Positions 33,883 to 42,218 of a stretch of DNA of 64,000 nucleotides are shown piece after piece (the stretch's first letter is position 1; the number at the start of each line of letters is the position of its first letter). The stretch spans positions 62,001 to 126,000 of the forward strand of contig NZ_JAHGAW010000001.1 in NCBI RefSeq assembly GCF_018603885.1. Direction: 5' to 3'. Under the pieces are notes generated by a model that made no database searches, was not told the DNA's origin, and saw only the letters and a program-made list of their open reading frames with translations. The stretch is from Sphingobium nicotianae. GTDB taxonomy: Bacteria; Pseudomonadota; Alphaproteobacteria; Sphingomonadales; Sphingomonadaceae. Made by a program: the position numbers and the translations under genes.

Positions 33883-34389
33883 CTATCGCGCGTGGCGCAC
33901 AGGCGTGTTGGCGTCGCCGCTCTGGCTGGTCAGATCGTCTCTCAGCCGTCGGGCATTGCGCGCCAGGAAATCCGCGATCACGTCCAGCTGTCCCGGATTG
34001 TAGCGCGCGCATAGATCGGCCAGAGACGGATTGGGCGAAGCGAAACCGCGTCGGGCCTTGCTCACCGCATTTTCAACCAACGTGACGACGATCCGCCGAC
34101 GATCTCCGGGATGGGGCGAGCGGGTGACAAAGCCCTTGTCGACAAGGCGATCGATCAGATCGGTTACCGAGGCTGTCGCCAGCCCGGTCTCTTTCGCGAT
34201 CTCTCCTGCGCTGAGCGGCCCCAGGCGATTGAGGAGGAATAGGGCTTTATAGGCTGTCGGATCGAGCCCCATGCTTTGAGCGATCGCAGAGTGAAACAGC
34301 ACCACGGCTTCGCTGTGCATGTTCAGCGCAGGAACGAGCGCTGCCATTGACGTCTCGTGGGACCTCGCGAGTTGATCATCGCTTGACAT
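33883..34389 (-). CDS. MarR-family transcriptional regulator (second)
   Basis: A 168-residue regulator. I start at ATG 34389 (MSSDDQLARSHETSM) with GAGG seven bases upstream, because the longer frame from GTG 34431 would run through a clear operator. AGEIAKETGLATASVTDLIDRLVDKG is the recognition helix and SPHPGDRRRIVVTL the wing. It diverges from the membrane protein gene at 34526; the dyad in between suggests that it controls both itself and that gene. Confidence 0.9.
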   Translation of the reverse strand: MSSDDQLARSHETSMAALVPALNMHSEAVVLFHSAIAQSMGLDPTAYKALFLLNRLGPLSAGEIAKETGLATASVTDLIDRLVDKGFVTRSPHPGDRRRIVVTLVENAVSKARRGFASPNPSLADLCARYNPGQLDVIADFLARNARRLRDDLTSQSGDANTPVRHAR

Positions 34390-34400
34390 CGGATACCTCA

Positions 34401-34422
34401 ATATTACGGTATGCCGTAATAT
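34401..34422. promoter_or_regulatory. Operator dyad of the second MarR regulator
   Basis: Perfect 9-bp arms, atattacgg (34401-34409) and ccgtaatat (34414-34422), around tatg. A partial copy (gtacaccgta) follows at about 34426. It lies just upstream of the chosen marR start, as an autoregulatory MarR site would. Confidence 0.65.
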
Positions 34423-34525
34423 AGGGTACACCGTAGAGAATCAATGCCGCGCAAAAGCTGGAAGGGGGTCACCGCTTGGGATGAGCGGCTGCGGCTTGTC
34501 ACTCTGATGATGATGCGAGGACCGA

Positions 34526-35563
34526 ATGCTCGAAGGCTCCGTCCAGGAAGAAATGGCGCACATGCGGTCCGGACGCATCGTCCCGACGCCTATGCTGCCA
34601 TGGCTGCCCGTGGCGACGGCGCTCGCTTATCCATGGGTGCTTCGCCTGTTTCACGCGGCGATCGCTTCCGCCACTTATGGCGTCGCTCCCGCGCTCTGTC
34701 TTGCCGCGGCGTTCGCTCTGCCGTTGTCGTGCATTTTGATTGCCTGGCGATATTCGAGTGGAGCCAGCGACGCCTGTCTTCTTCGAGTGCGGCGCACCGC
34801 TTTTGCCGCCTTGGCGGCGCCACCGCTGTTCGTCTTGGTCGGCGTGCTGTCGGGCTTGCTCCATTCGCCGATCAAGGATGTATGGGTCTGGTCGTTGCTT
34901 TGGCTGGTTGTCGGTATCACCGCAACGATCACGCGCGCGGAACCCAAACGCGAACCCAGCTCCGGCACGATAGGTCGGACGCGGGTGCTTCATGGCATTT
35001 CCGCTTCGATCATATTGTTGTTCATCGGCTTCCACCTGTTCAACCATCTGACTGGTCTGCTTGGCCCCGATGTACACGCGCGCGTCATGGCGTTCGGTCG
35101 AGTGGCCTATCGTTCGCACGCAATTGAACCCGTCCTCGTTGCTCTGCTGCTGTTCCAGATCGCGAGCGGCGCCAGACTGGCGTGGCGATGGAGCGTTGGC
35201 CCGCTCGACTTCGCGCGCACGGTTCAGATTGGATCGGGCGCCTATCTGGCGGCATTCATCCTGACGCATCTCAATTCGGCGATTGTATCGGCGCGGTGGG
35301 TACACGGCATAAAAACGGATTGGGCGTGGGCCGCCGGCGCGCCCGATGGTCTGCTGATCGACGCCTGGAACACCAGGCTCGTGCCGCATTATGCCCTCGG
35401 CGTTTTCTTTGTCATTACGCACCTTTTCTGCGGCCTTCGCATCGTCATGTTGGCACACGGCGTCCGGACCTCGACGGCAGACCGGGTTTGGAAAATCGGA
35501 TTGCTGTGCGCGGGCACAGTCTCGCTTCTGATCACGGCCGCGCTGTGCGGATTACGCATTTGA
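34526..35563 (+). CDS. Multi-spanning membrane protein, possible cytochrome b-type
   Basis: A 345-residue integral membrane protein with about eight hydrophobic helices. Residues from about 155 show a pattern like succinate dehydrogenase cytochrome b subunits: LLFIGFHLFNHLTGLLGPDV, then RSHAIEPVLVALLLFQIASG, FILTHLNSAIV and HYALGVFFVITHLFCGLRIV. Several of these histidines could bind haem. No redox partner is encoded nearby, so a b-type haem protein is an inference from pattern only. It diverges from the second marR gene. Confidence 0.6.
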   Translation: MLEGSVQEEMAHMRSGRIVPTPMLPWLPVATALAYPWVLRLFHAAIASATYGVAPALCLAAAFALPLSCILIAWRYSSGASDACLLRVRRTAFAALAAPPLFVLVGVLSGLLHSPIKDVWVWSLLWLVVGITATITRAEPKREPSSGTIGRTRVLHGISASIILLFIGFHLFNHLTGLLGPDVHARVMAFGRVAYRSHAIEPVLVALLLFQIASGARLAWRWSVGPLDFARTVQIGSGAYLAAFILTHLNSAIVSARWVHGIKTDWAWAAGAPDGLLIDAWNTRLVPHYALGVFFVITHLFCGLRIVMLAHGVRTSTADRVWKIGLLCAGTVSLLITAALCGLRI

Positions 35564-35974
35564 GGCCCTACGAGCAGCAAGGCTGCTGCCCGAAATTGTT
35601 GATGCGCGTGATATGATGCGCGTGATATGATGTCGTCGGAGGTTGTGCCTGGATGTCGACCTGTCGTTCGGCCATGCACGATCAGGTGGCGATGCTGTGA
35701 GTGCCTGGAAGACCAGATTGCCGCCTGTCGCCGTGGATCCGTCGGATAGGCGGTTTGAGCAAGGCTCGGATCTGACGCACATGCACCGCTTCAGGTCGAG
35801 CAAGCTTTCGGAAGCGCTCTGCTTGATCGGCTGATCGGCCATACGCTTTTCTAAGTAGCATTCCCGATTTTGGTCGCGCCTGACGAAGGTCCATTGACTG
35901 GGCATTCGATGCGCCGTCCTTCCCCTGGGGGACGGGCACGATCGATCCTTGCACGGCAGTCAGGAGCCAAATCG
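35564..35974. other. Gene-free stretch upstream of adh
   Basis: A 411-base gap. Two direct copies of gatgcgcgtgatat lie at 35601-35628. I see no coding signal that I trust on either strand, no clear promoter and no strong hairpin. It likely holds the adh promoter. Confidence 0.4.
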
Positions 35975-37045
35975 ATGCAGAAGACCATGAAAGCCGCAGT
36001 CGTCCGCGAGTTCGGCAAGCCGCTCGTCATCGAAGAAGTGAAGGTGCCGGACGTCGGTCCGGGTCAGATCCTCGTCAAGATCGCCGCCACCGGCGTCTGC
36101 CACACCGATCTCCATGCCGCCGAGGGCGATTGGCCCATCAAGCCCAAGCCGCCTTTCATTCCGGGTCATGAAGGCGTCGGCCATGTCGTCGCGGTGGGTC
36201 GGGGCGTCACCCATGTGAAAGAAGGCGACCGGGTCGGCGTGCCTTGGCTCTATACCGCCTGCGGCCATTGCGTGCATTGCCTGGGCGGCTGGGAGACGCT
36301 GTGCGAGCAGCAGCAGAATACCGGATATTCGGTGAACGGCAGCTTCGCCGAATATGTCCTGGCCGATCCCAATTATGTCGGGCACTTGCCGGCCAATGTC
36401 GGATTCATCGAGATCGCGCCGGTCCTGTGCGCGGGCGTGACGGTCTACAAGGGCCTTAAGGTCACGGACACCAAGCCGGGCGATTGGGTCGCGATTTCCG
36501 GCATTGGGGGTCTCGGGCACATGGCCGTGCAATACGCCAAGGCGATGGGGCTCAATGTCGTCGCGGTGGACATAGACGACGAAAAGCTGGCTCTGGCCAG
36601 GCGGCTCGGCGCCGACCTCTCGGTCAATGCGCGCACCAAGGACCCGGTCGCCTTCATCAAGGAAGCGATCGGCGGCGCTCAAGGCGTGCTGGTCACGGCT
36701 GTCAGCCCGAAGGCGTTTCAGCAGGCGGTCGGCATGGCGCGCCGTGGCGGCACAGTGTCGCTCAACGGCTTGCCGCCCGGCGATTTCCCGATCTCCATCT
36801 TCGACACGGTGCTCAACGGCACAACGATCCGCGGCTCGATCGTGGGAACGCGGCTCGACCTGCAGGAAGCCCTGGATTTCGCGCAAGCGGGTAAGGTGCA
36901 CGCAACGGTGAAGACGGAAACGCTGGAGAATATCAACGACGTGTTCGCCCGCATGCACCATGGCGACATCGAAGGCCGCATCGTCCTCGATTTCGAGGGC
37001 TTGGGAGACGCCGCGCCAAGCGCCGCGGCCGCCATGCACGCCTGA
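35975..37045 (+). CDS. adhP: Zinc-dependent alcohol dehydrogenase, AdhP type
   Basis: A 356-residue medium-chain dehydrogenase that interconverts alcohols and aldehydes with NAD. I start at ATG 35975, after AGGAG. Catalytic zinc ligands lie in [14 protein letters not shown] and [13 protein letters not shown]. Structural-zinc cysteines are reduced to a partial set ([20 protein letters not shown]). [18 protein letters not shown] is the NAD fold and [17 protein letters not shown] ends in the acid that prefers NAD. It follows the usual AdhP length. It is an accessory gene of the island, before the exonuclease scrap. Confidence 0.93.
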   Translation: MQKTMKAAVVREFGKPLVIEEVKVPDVGPGQILVKIAATGVCHTDLHAAEGDWPIKPKPPFIPGHEGVGHVVAVGRGVTHVKEGDRVGVPWLYTACGHCVHCLGGWETLCEQQQNTGYSVNGSFAEYVLADPNYVGHLPANVGFIEIAPVLCAGVTVYKGLKVTDTKPGDWVAISGIGGLGHMAVQYAKAMGLNVVAVDIDDEKLALARRLGADLSVNARTKDPVAFIKEAIGGAQGVLVTAVSPKAFQQAVGMARRGGTVSLNGLPPGDFPISIFDTVLNGTTIRGSIVGTRLDLQEALDFAQAGKVHATVKTETLENINDVFARMHHGDIEGRIVLDFEGLGDAAPSAAAAMHA

Positions 37046-37098
37046 CCGCTGCCGGATTCTGCAAAACGCCTGCGGTTGGACGCTTCCGTCCCGTAGGA

Positions 37099-37130
37099 TC
37101 AACTACTCCTGCGAATGCAGGAGTAGTTGA
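37099..37130. terminator. Strong hairpin after adhP, REP-like
   Basis: Perfect 14-bp arms (tcaactactcctgc at 37099-37112 and gcaggagtagttga at 37117-37130) with a GAAT loop, 53 bases after the adhP stop. The core ctcctgcgaatgcaggag resembles palindromes spread through sphingomonad genomes. It could end the adhP transcript. Confidence 0.6.
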
Positions 37131-37225
37131 TTGGCTCAATCTAGACCGGAAAGCATCTAGATCCCGCCACGGGGAGTTTTCCCGTCCGTATCATTCCCGA
37201 TGATCTTCCACGCGGCAGTGGATGA

Positions 37226-37399
37226 AGCCTGACTAACCTCGTCCGGTTCGGGTATCGCTGGAATGCTGCGGAAAAGTGCTGGTGGACAGATGTGCGTCCT
37301 GAGCTCGTGGACGCAGAGCACGCGCGGCTGCGCGAGCTCTCGTTCCTCATCGCCCCGGTCGTCAAGCAGATCACCGCGTACGAACGATATCTTTCATAG
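37226..37399 (+). pseudogene. C-terminal scrap of a DnaQ-like 3'-5' exonuclease
   Basis: Read by hand in the frame after a TGA at 37223: SLTNLVRFGYRWNAAEKCWW, then TDVRPELVDAEHARLRELSF, ending ITAYERYLS*. The pattern GYRWN....CWW.DV, followed by a Glu-rich helix and a final LTAxxRY-like stretch, is typical of the C-terminal tail of a 3'-5' exonuclease common in sphingomonads. There is no start codon, and the exonuclease core is missing. It lies next to the tRNA end of the proposed island. Confidence 0.5.
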
Positions 37400-37596
37400 G
37401 TACTCGTCGAACAGGGCACTCCTCGGCAGGACTGCCAGAATCCAAGGTGCGGGAGCGTGGCATCAGGCTGTTGCTGGCCGATACGCCCTTGGCCGAATGG
37501 TCGCCCGAATGCGTAGGAGACCGCCTGTGACGTTCCGCGTATATTTGATGGATAATTGACAGTAGCCGCTGAAGGTGGGCTAACCCGTTGATATTA

Positions 37597-37671
37597 TGGT
37601 GACCCCTGCGGGAATCGAACCCGCGTTTCAGCCGTGAGAGGGCCGCGTCCTGACCGCTAGACGAAGGGGCC
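37597..37671 (-). tRNA. tRNA-Glu (anticodon CTC)
   Basis: The minus-strand sequence starts GGCCCCTTCGTCTAGCGGTC and folds as a cloverleaf. Acceptor arm GGCCCCT pairs with AGGGGTC (one G-T). The anticodon stem CGGCC/GGCTG encloses the loop CTCTCAC (anticodon CTC), the T arm is GCGGGTTCGATTCCCGC, and the CCA is encoded. The acceptor and D arms match bacterial tRNA-Glu. It lies just past the 3' end of recJ on the same strand. A copy of its 3' half is at 9054-9097. Confidence 0.97.
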
Positions 37672-37748
37672 ATAAGGCCGGCGGGCGCCATGCGCCGCCG
37701 CGGTGAGAGGGCGCCTTTAGGGGCGTCGTCGGGTCGGGTCAAGGCCAA

Positions 37749-39497
37749 TCAGAGCGGCGCCAGATCCTCGATGTGAAGCTCGGCCGCCGGGCGCGCGCCC
37801 CAATCATCGATCTTCGCGCGGCCGGCGAGCCAGAAGCGGCGCGACGGGTCCGATCCGAGCAGGGCCTGGCCGAGCGCGGTCTGCGACTGGCGGAAGGCGA
37901 CGGCCTTGATCGACTTGCCGTCCTCGCCAGCCACGACCGCGCGGACATGATCCGTGCCGACGATGTCGGCCCTGATCACGCGGACCGGCCCCAGCGCGAT
38001 ACGGGGTGCGGGCCAGCCATTGCCGAACGGGCCGGCCTCATCCATTTGCGTCACCAGTTCGGGTGTCAGGCCACCGGGCGCGACGAGCAGATCGATGAGC
38101 AGCGCCTTGGTGGCGGCGGCTCGCTTGACGTCTTCGCGCAACCGCTCCTCGAGAAAATCGGCGAAGGCGGCGAGGTGGCCGCGCTCGATGGTGAGGCCGG
38201 CCGCCATCGCGTGGCCGCCGCCAGCGACCAGCAGGCCATGATCTTTGGCAGCGAGCACGGCCGCACCGAGATCGACGCCGTTGATCGACCGGCCCGAGCC
38301 CTTGCCGATGCCGGCATCATCCAGCGCGATGACGATGACGGGTATGCCGGCCTTCTCCTTGAGGCGCCCGGCGACGATGCCGATGACGCCGGGGTGCCAG
38401 CCGGTGCCGGCGACGACGGCGACCGCGCTGTCGCCCAACTCGGCCAGGATACGTTCCGCCTCCTCCTGCACCGCGCCTTCGATGGCGCGGCGCTCGGCAT
38501 TGAGCTGATCGAGTTCGCGGGCGATGCTGGCGGCCTCGTCGGGATCCAGCGTGGTGAGCAGGCGCACGCCGAGGTCCGAACGGCCGACGCGGCCGCCGGC
38601 ATTGATGCGCGGACCAAGCGCGAAGCCGAGATCGGAACATTGCGGCGCGCGCTCCAGCCTGCTCGCGGCGAGCAACGCGTTGAGGCCGATATTGCCGCGC
38701 CGCGCCATCGCCTTGAGCCCCTGCGCGACGAAGGCGCGATTGAGGCCGCGAATCTGCGCGACATCGGCGACGGTGCCGAGCGCGACGATGTCGAGCAGGT
38801 CCATCAGGCGCGGCTCGGGGCGCGTGGCGAACCAGCCGCGCGCGCGCAGCGTGCGGATCAGAGCAGCGCCGAGCAGGAAGGCAACGCCCACGGCGGCGAG
38901 ATGGCCATGACCCGCGCCTTCGTCGCTCTCGTCGAGCCGGTTGGGATTGACCAGGGCATGGGCGACGGGGAGGGCGGCGGCGCATTTGTGGTGATCGACG
39001 ACGATCACGTCGAGACCTGCCTCGCGCGCCGCCTCCAGCGCATCGAACGCCTGAGCGCCGCAATCGACGGTGACGACGAGGCTCGATCCCTGCCGGGCGA
39101 GGGCGACCAGTGCCTCGCCGGAGGGACCATAGCCCTCCATCAGCCGATCCGGAATATAGGCGCCTGCCTCAAGACCGAGATCGCGCAACAGGCGGATCAG
39201 CAGGGCCGCGCTGGTGGCGCCATCGACGTCATAGTCGCCGAAGATCGTGACCGATTCGCGATCGATGACGGCGGCGGCGAGGCGCTCGGCGGCGCGGTCC
39301 ATGTCGCGGAAGACGGACGGGTCCGGCATGAAGGCGCGGATGGTCGGGGCGCGCTCGCGCTCCAGGGATTCATTGGTGCAGCCGCGGGCGCGCAGCAGAT
39401 CGTCGATCAGCGCGCCGGCGCTGCCGGCCGGCTCGGCACCGCGCCAGCGCCATGCGCGGCCGGTGAGGGAACGATCAATCTCGAGAGCGAAACGCAT
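37749..39497 (-). CDS. recJ: Single-stranded-DNA-specific exonuclease RecJ
   Basis: A 582-residue 5'-3' exonuclease for repair and recombination. I use the ATG at 39497 (MRFALEIDRSLTGRAW); the open frame extends 39 bases further. The DHH domain has IFGDYDVDGATSAALLIRL, TVDCGAQAFDAL and VIVVDHHKC, and LVNPNR and DIVALGTVADV follow. The DHHA1 domain has RINAGGRVGRSDLGVRL and LVAGGGHAMAAGLTIE. Neighbours tRNA-Glu and glpX agree with the common order in sphingomonads. Confidence 0.96.
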   Translation of the reverse strand: MRFALEIDRSLTGRAWRWRGAEPAGSAGALIDDLLRARGCTNESLERERAPTIRAFMPDPSVFRDMDRAAERLAAAVIDRESVTIFGDYDVDGATSAALLIRLLRDLGLEAGAYIPDRLMEGYGPSGEALVALARQGSSLVVTVDCGAQAFDALEAAREAGLDVIVVDHHKCAAALPVAHALVNPNRLDESDEGAGHGHLAAVGVAFLLGAALIRTLRARGWFATRPEPRLMDLLDIVALGTVADVAQIRGLNRAFVAQGLKAMARRGNIGLNALLAASRLERAPQCSDLGFALGPRINAGGRVGRSDLGVRLLTTLDPDEAASIARELDQLNAERRAIEGAVQEEAERILAELGDSAVAVVAGTGWHPGVIGIVAGRLKEKAGIPVIVIALDDAGIGKGSGRSINGVDLGAAVLAAKDHGLLVAGGGHAMAAGLTIERGHLAAFADFLEERLREDVKRAAATKALLIDLLVAPGGLTPELVTQMDEAGPFGNGWPAPRIALGPVRVIRADIVGTDHVRAVVAGEDGKSIKAVAFRQSQTALGQALLGSDPSRRFWLAGRAKIDDWGARPAAELHIEDLAPL

Positions 39498-39726
39498 GAC
39501 CAGACTAGAAATGATCGGCCATGGGACAGCGATCATTCCTTGCGCTGTTCCGCAATTTTCGTCCGAAGTTCACGAAAGTCACAGTGTAAATCATATTTTC
39601 TGAAGGCGCCCGGGCTGACCGGATCCGGATCCGCGCACCGCTCGACAAGGGAAAGGACATCGCCATCCGTCGAGCCTAGCATGGTCCGACGGCCGTAGGA
39701 CAGCCGCAAACGTCGACAGGCAGGAC

Positions 39727-39993
39727 CTAGTGGTCGTCCGGTCCGCAGGCGCCGTCGCGGACGACAGTGTAATTTTCGACGCGCGCCATGCAGGCATTGC
39801 TGAAGGTCTTGCGGCGCATGCCCTTTGCCGCGCAGACCGGCGCATATTCGCGCGTACAGGCGATTGGCTTTTCGGGGCGAGGGCGGGGCGGGCGCTCCGG
39901 CCGGGGCATATTTTCCATGCATCCGGTCAGAAAAAGAGCGGCGGCGAGGCCGAGCGCGGGCAGGGGCGAACACATCATCGCTAGTCCCTTCAT
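39727..39993 (-). CDS. Small lipoprotein with Kazal-like domain
   Basis: An 88-residue lipoprotein. I start at ATG 39993 (MKGLAMMCSPLPALGLAAAL), which puts the lipobox LFLTGC at the right distance. A Pro/Arg-rich linker (PRPERPPRPRPEKP) leads to a cysteine-rich module CTREYAPVCAAKGMRRKTFS then NACMARVENYTVVRDGAC. The cysteine spacing with PVC and NAC is that of Kazal serine-protease-inhibitor-like domains. A protease-inhibiting or protein-binding role in the envelope is possible. Confidence 0.75.
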   Translation of the reverse strand: MKGLAMMCSPLPALGLAAALFLTGCMENMPRPERPPRPRPEKPIACTREYAPVCAAKGMRRKTFSNACMARVENYTVVRDGACGPDDH

Positions 39994-40137
39994 GTTTCCC
40001 CCGAGCGAAGAATGATCTCGGGCAATGCTCTTTGCAAGCTGCATGACCAGACGATGCTCGTTCGGTGTATTTGGGTCGTGCTTTCGCGCCATCCCTCGAT
40101 CGCTTTGCGAGCTTGGCGCGGATCGCGCCCTTAAACT
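39994..40137. other. Gap between lipoprotein and SDR fragment
   Basis: The lipoprotein gene and the ABC exporter are 391 bases apart (39994-40384). The first part shows no coding signal that I can defend. The second holds the SDR scrap at 40138-40326. Confidence 0.4.
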
Positions 40138-40326
40138 ATGCGGCGCGGCGCATTCGCCAATGCGGTCAATTCCGGAGACCCTGGCGCGGCGGAAGGCAGG
40201 GCGATCGATGCCGACTTCGGGTCGCCCGCCGACATGGCCTTTGACATCCTGTATCTCGCCTCCGATGAGGCGAAGTTCGTCACCGGGTCCGATCTCGTCA
40301 TCGATGGCGGTCGAATGCTGAAATAG
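40138..40326 (+). pseudogene. C-terminal fragment of an SDR-family dehydrogenase
   Basis: A 62-codon open frame whose last 36 residues (GSPADMAFDILYLASDEAKF, VTGSDLVIDGGRMLK) are the conserved C-terminal end of classical SDR enzymes, where the pattern is G.P.D.A....LASD....VTG..L.VDGG. The NAD-binding fold and catalytic SYK residues are missing, and no ribosome site is apparent. I take it as the tail of a deleted gene. Confidence 0.75.
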
Positions 40327-40384
40327 AAGCTCGCGGCTGCTTGTGAGCCCTTGTATTCACGGTCCAATCGACTAGCTCCGAGCC

Positions 40385-41326
40385 ATGGCTTCCATCCTGT
40401 CAGTCCGCGGCATTTCCAAAACCTATGCCGGGGGCCATCAAGCGCTCGGCACGATCGATCTCGATGTGGCGGAGGGCGAGATCTTCGCGCTGCTCGGTCC
40501 CAACGGGGCGGGCAAGACGACGCTCATCTCGATCATCTGCGGCATCGTGAACGCGAGCAGCGGCACCGTCACAGTGGACGGGGAGGACATCATCAAGGGC
40601 TATCGCCACACGCGATCGACCATCGGGCTGGTGCCGCAGGAGATCAGCACGGACATGTTCGAGCGGGTGATCGACACGGTCGCGCTCAGCCGTGGCCTGT
40701 TCGGCAAGCCGCGCGATGACGCCCATATCGAGAAGGTGCTGCGCGAGCTCTCCTTGTGGGACAAACGCTTCGCCAAGGTGCAGGAGCTCTCCGGCGGCAT
40801 GAAGCGCCGGGTGATGATCGCCAAGGCGCTGAGCCACGAGCCCAAGCTGCTGTTCCTCGACGAACCGACTGCGGGCGTCGACGTCGAGCTGCGCCGCGAT
40901 ATGTGGGAACTGGTGCGGCGGTTGCGCGACGGTGGCGCGACGATCATCCTCACCACCCATTATATCGAGGAAGCCGAGGATATGGCCGATCGGGTCGGCG
41001 TTATTTCCGGCGGCAAGCTGATCCTCGTCGAAGAAAAGACGGCGCTCATGAAGAAACTCGGCCGCAAGTCTTTGCATGTGACGTTGAGCGAGCCGTTGGG
41101 CGCTATCCCTGCCGGGCTATCGAGCTGGTCCCTGACGCTCGCTGACGATGGGCATATGCTCGACTATCAGTTCGACGCCCATGCCGAGGACACTGGCGTT
41201 TCGGCCCTGCTGAGTCGTCTCGGGGAACTCGGCATCGGCTACAAGGATCTCAACACAGAGGAAAGTTCGCTGGAGGACATCTTTGTCGATCTGGTCCACC
41301 GCCCCGCGCGGGAGGCGGCCGCATGA
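40385..41326 (+). CDS. ABC-2 transporter ATP-binding protein
   Basis: A 313-residue ATPase with Walker [20 protein letters not shown] loop LVPQEIS, signature [15 protein letters not shown], Walker [13 protein letters not shown] and switch His in [19 protein letters not shown]-terminal extension (residues 225-313) is typical of the ABC-2/NodI-type exporters. It overlaps the permease gene (ATGA). The pair exports an unknown drug, lipid or polysaccharide. Confidence 0.93.
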   Translation: MASILSVRGISKTYAGGHQALGTIDLDVAEGEIFALLGPNGAGKTTLISIICGIVNASSGTVTVDGEDIIKGYRHTRSTIGLVPQEISTDMFERVIDTVALSRGLFGKPRDDAHIEKVLRELSLWDKRFAKVQELSGGMKRRVMIAKALSHEPKLLFLDEPTAGVDVELRRDMWELVRRLRDGGATIILTTHYIEEAEDMADRVGVISGGKLILVEEKTALMKKLGRKSLHVTLSEPLGAIPAGLSSWSLTLADDGHMLDYQFDAHAEDTGVSALLSRLGELGIGYKDLNTEESSLEDIFVDLVHRPAREAAA

Positions 41327-42090
41327 TCATGAACATTCACGCCATCAAGGCGATCTACAAGTTCGAGCTGCATCGCTTCGGTCGGACGATGCTGACCAGC
41401 CTGTTCGTTCCCGCGATCACCACCTCGCTCTATTTCATCGTGTTCGGCAGCGCCATCGGATCGCGCATGCGCGAGGTGGACGGCGTGCCCTATGGCGCCT
41501 TCATCGTGCCGGGGCTGATCATGCTCTCCATGTTCACCGAGAGCATCTCCAATGCGAGCTTCGGCATCTACATGCCCAAGTTCACCGGGACGATCTACGA
41601 ACTGCATTCCGCGCCGGTCTCGCCGCTGGAGACGGTCATCGCCTATGTCGGGGCGGCCGCGACCAAGTCGGTGATCATCGGCCTGATGATTCTCGCGACC
41701 GCCTATCTGTTCGTCTGGGTGCCGATCGCCCATCCGCTCGCGATGCTCGGCTTCATGGTGCTGATCGCGGTCAGCTTCTGTCTGTTCGGCTTCATTCTGG
41801 GCATCTGGGCGCAGAGCTTCGAGCAGCTCTCGGTGATCCCGATGCTGGTGGTGACGCCGATGACCTTCCTGGGCGGTGCCTTCTATTCGGTCCACATGCT
41901 GCCCGAGCCCTGGAAGACGATCACCCTGTTCAATCCGGTGGTCTATCTGATCAGCGGGTTCCGCTGGACCTTCTTCGGCAAGGGCGATGTGGCGATGGAC
42001 GTCTCGCTGGCGTTCGTCGCCGCCATGCTGGTGGTGTGCTTCGGCGTGATCGTCTGGATGTTCAGGACGGGCTATCGACTGAAGAAGTAG
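41323..42090 (+). CDS. ABC-2 transporter permease
   Basis: A 255-residue membrane protein with six helices and the ABC-2 motif pattern ([20 protein letters not shown], then [19 protein letters not shown] near the end of helix 5). It forms the channel for the ATPase encoded just before it; the genes overlap by four bases. Similar pairs are annotated as multidrug or polysaccharide exporters. The substrate is not evident. Confidence 0.9.
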   Translation: MIMNIHAIKAIYKFELHRFGRTMLTSLFVPAITTSLYFIVFGSAIGSRMREVDGVPYGAFIVPGLIMLSMFTESISNASFGIYMPKFTGTIYELHSAPVSPLETVIAYVGAAATKSVIIGLMILATAYLFVWVPIAHPLAMLGFMVLIAVSFCLFGFILGIWAQSFEQLSVIPMLVVTPMTFLGGAFYSVHMLPEPWKTITLFNPVVYLISGFRWTFFGKGDVAMDVSLAFVAAMLVVCFGVIVWMFRTGYRLKK

Positions 42091-42098
42091 GGACTTCA

Positions 42099-42204
42099 CC
42101 CCTCCCGTTTACGGGAGGGGTCGGGGGTGGGCTTTTAACATTGGCTTCGGGCGCCGACGGGGCGGTGCATACCCACCCCTAACCCCTCCCGCCTGCGGGA
42201 GGGG
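42099..42204. repeat. REPIN-like doublet (two REP hairpins in inverted order)
   Basis: Hairpin one pairs cccctcccgt with acgggagggg (42099-42120). Hairpin two pairs cccctcccgc with gcgggagggg (42183-42204). Around them, ggggtcgggggtggg and cccacccctaacccc are inverted copies, so the whole can fold as one long stem. It fills the gap between the converging permease and glpX genes. A related doublet lies at 58629-58721. Confidence 0.75.
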
Positions 42205-42218
42205 GACTGGTCAGCCTC

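Noticed and set aside
39533-39682. A 49-codon minus-strand frame between recJ and the lipoprotein gene
   Set aside because: The sequence looks mildly protein-like but there is no ribosome site and no known relative; I cannot support it.
37773-39698. A 641-codon plus-strand open frame
   Set aside because: It is the antisense shadow of recJ; its composition (Asp/Gly/Arg/Ala-rich, no motif) follows from the high GC content, while recJ has all family motifs.
40385-42090. Nod-factor exporter (nodIJ)
   Set aside because: The ATPase/permease pair has the same fold, but no nod genes or lipo-oligosaccharide genes are near; a general ABC-2 exporter is the safer call.
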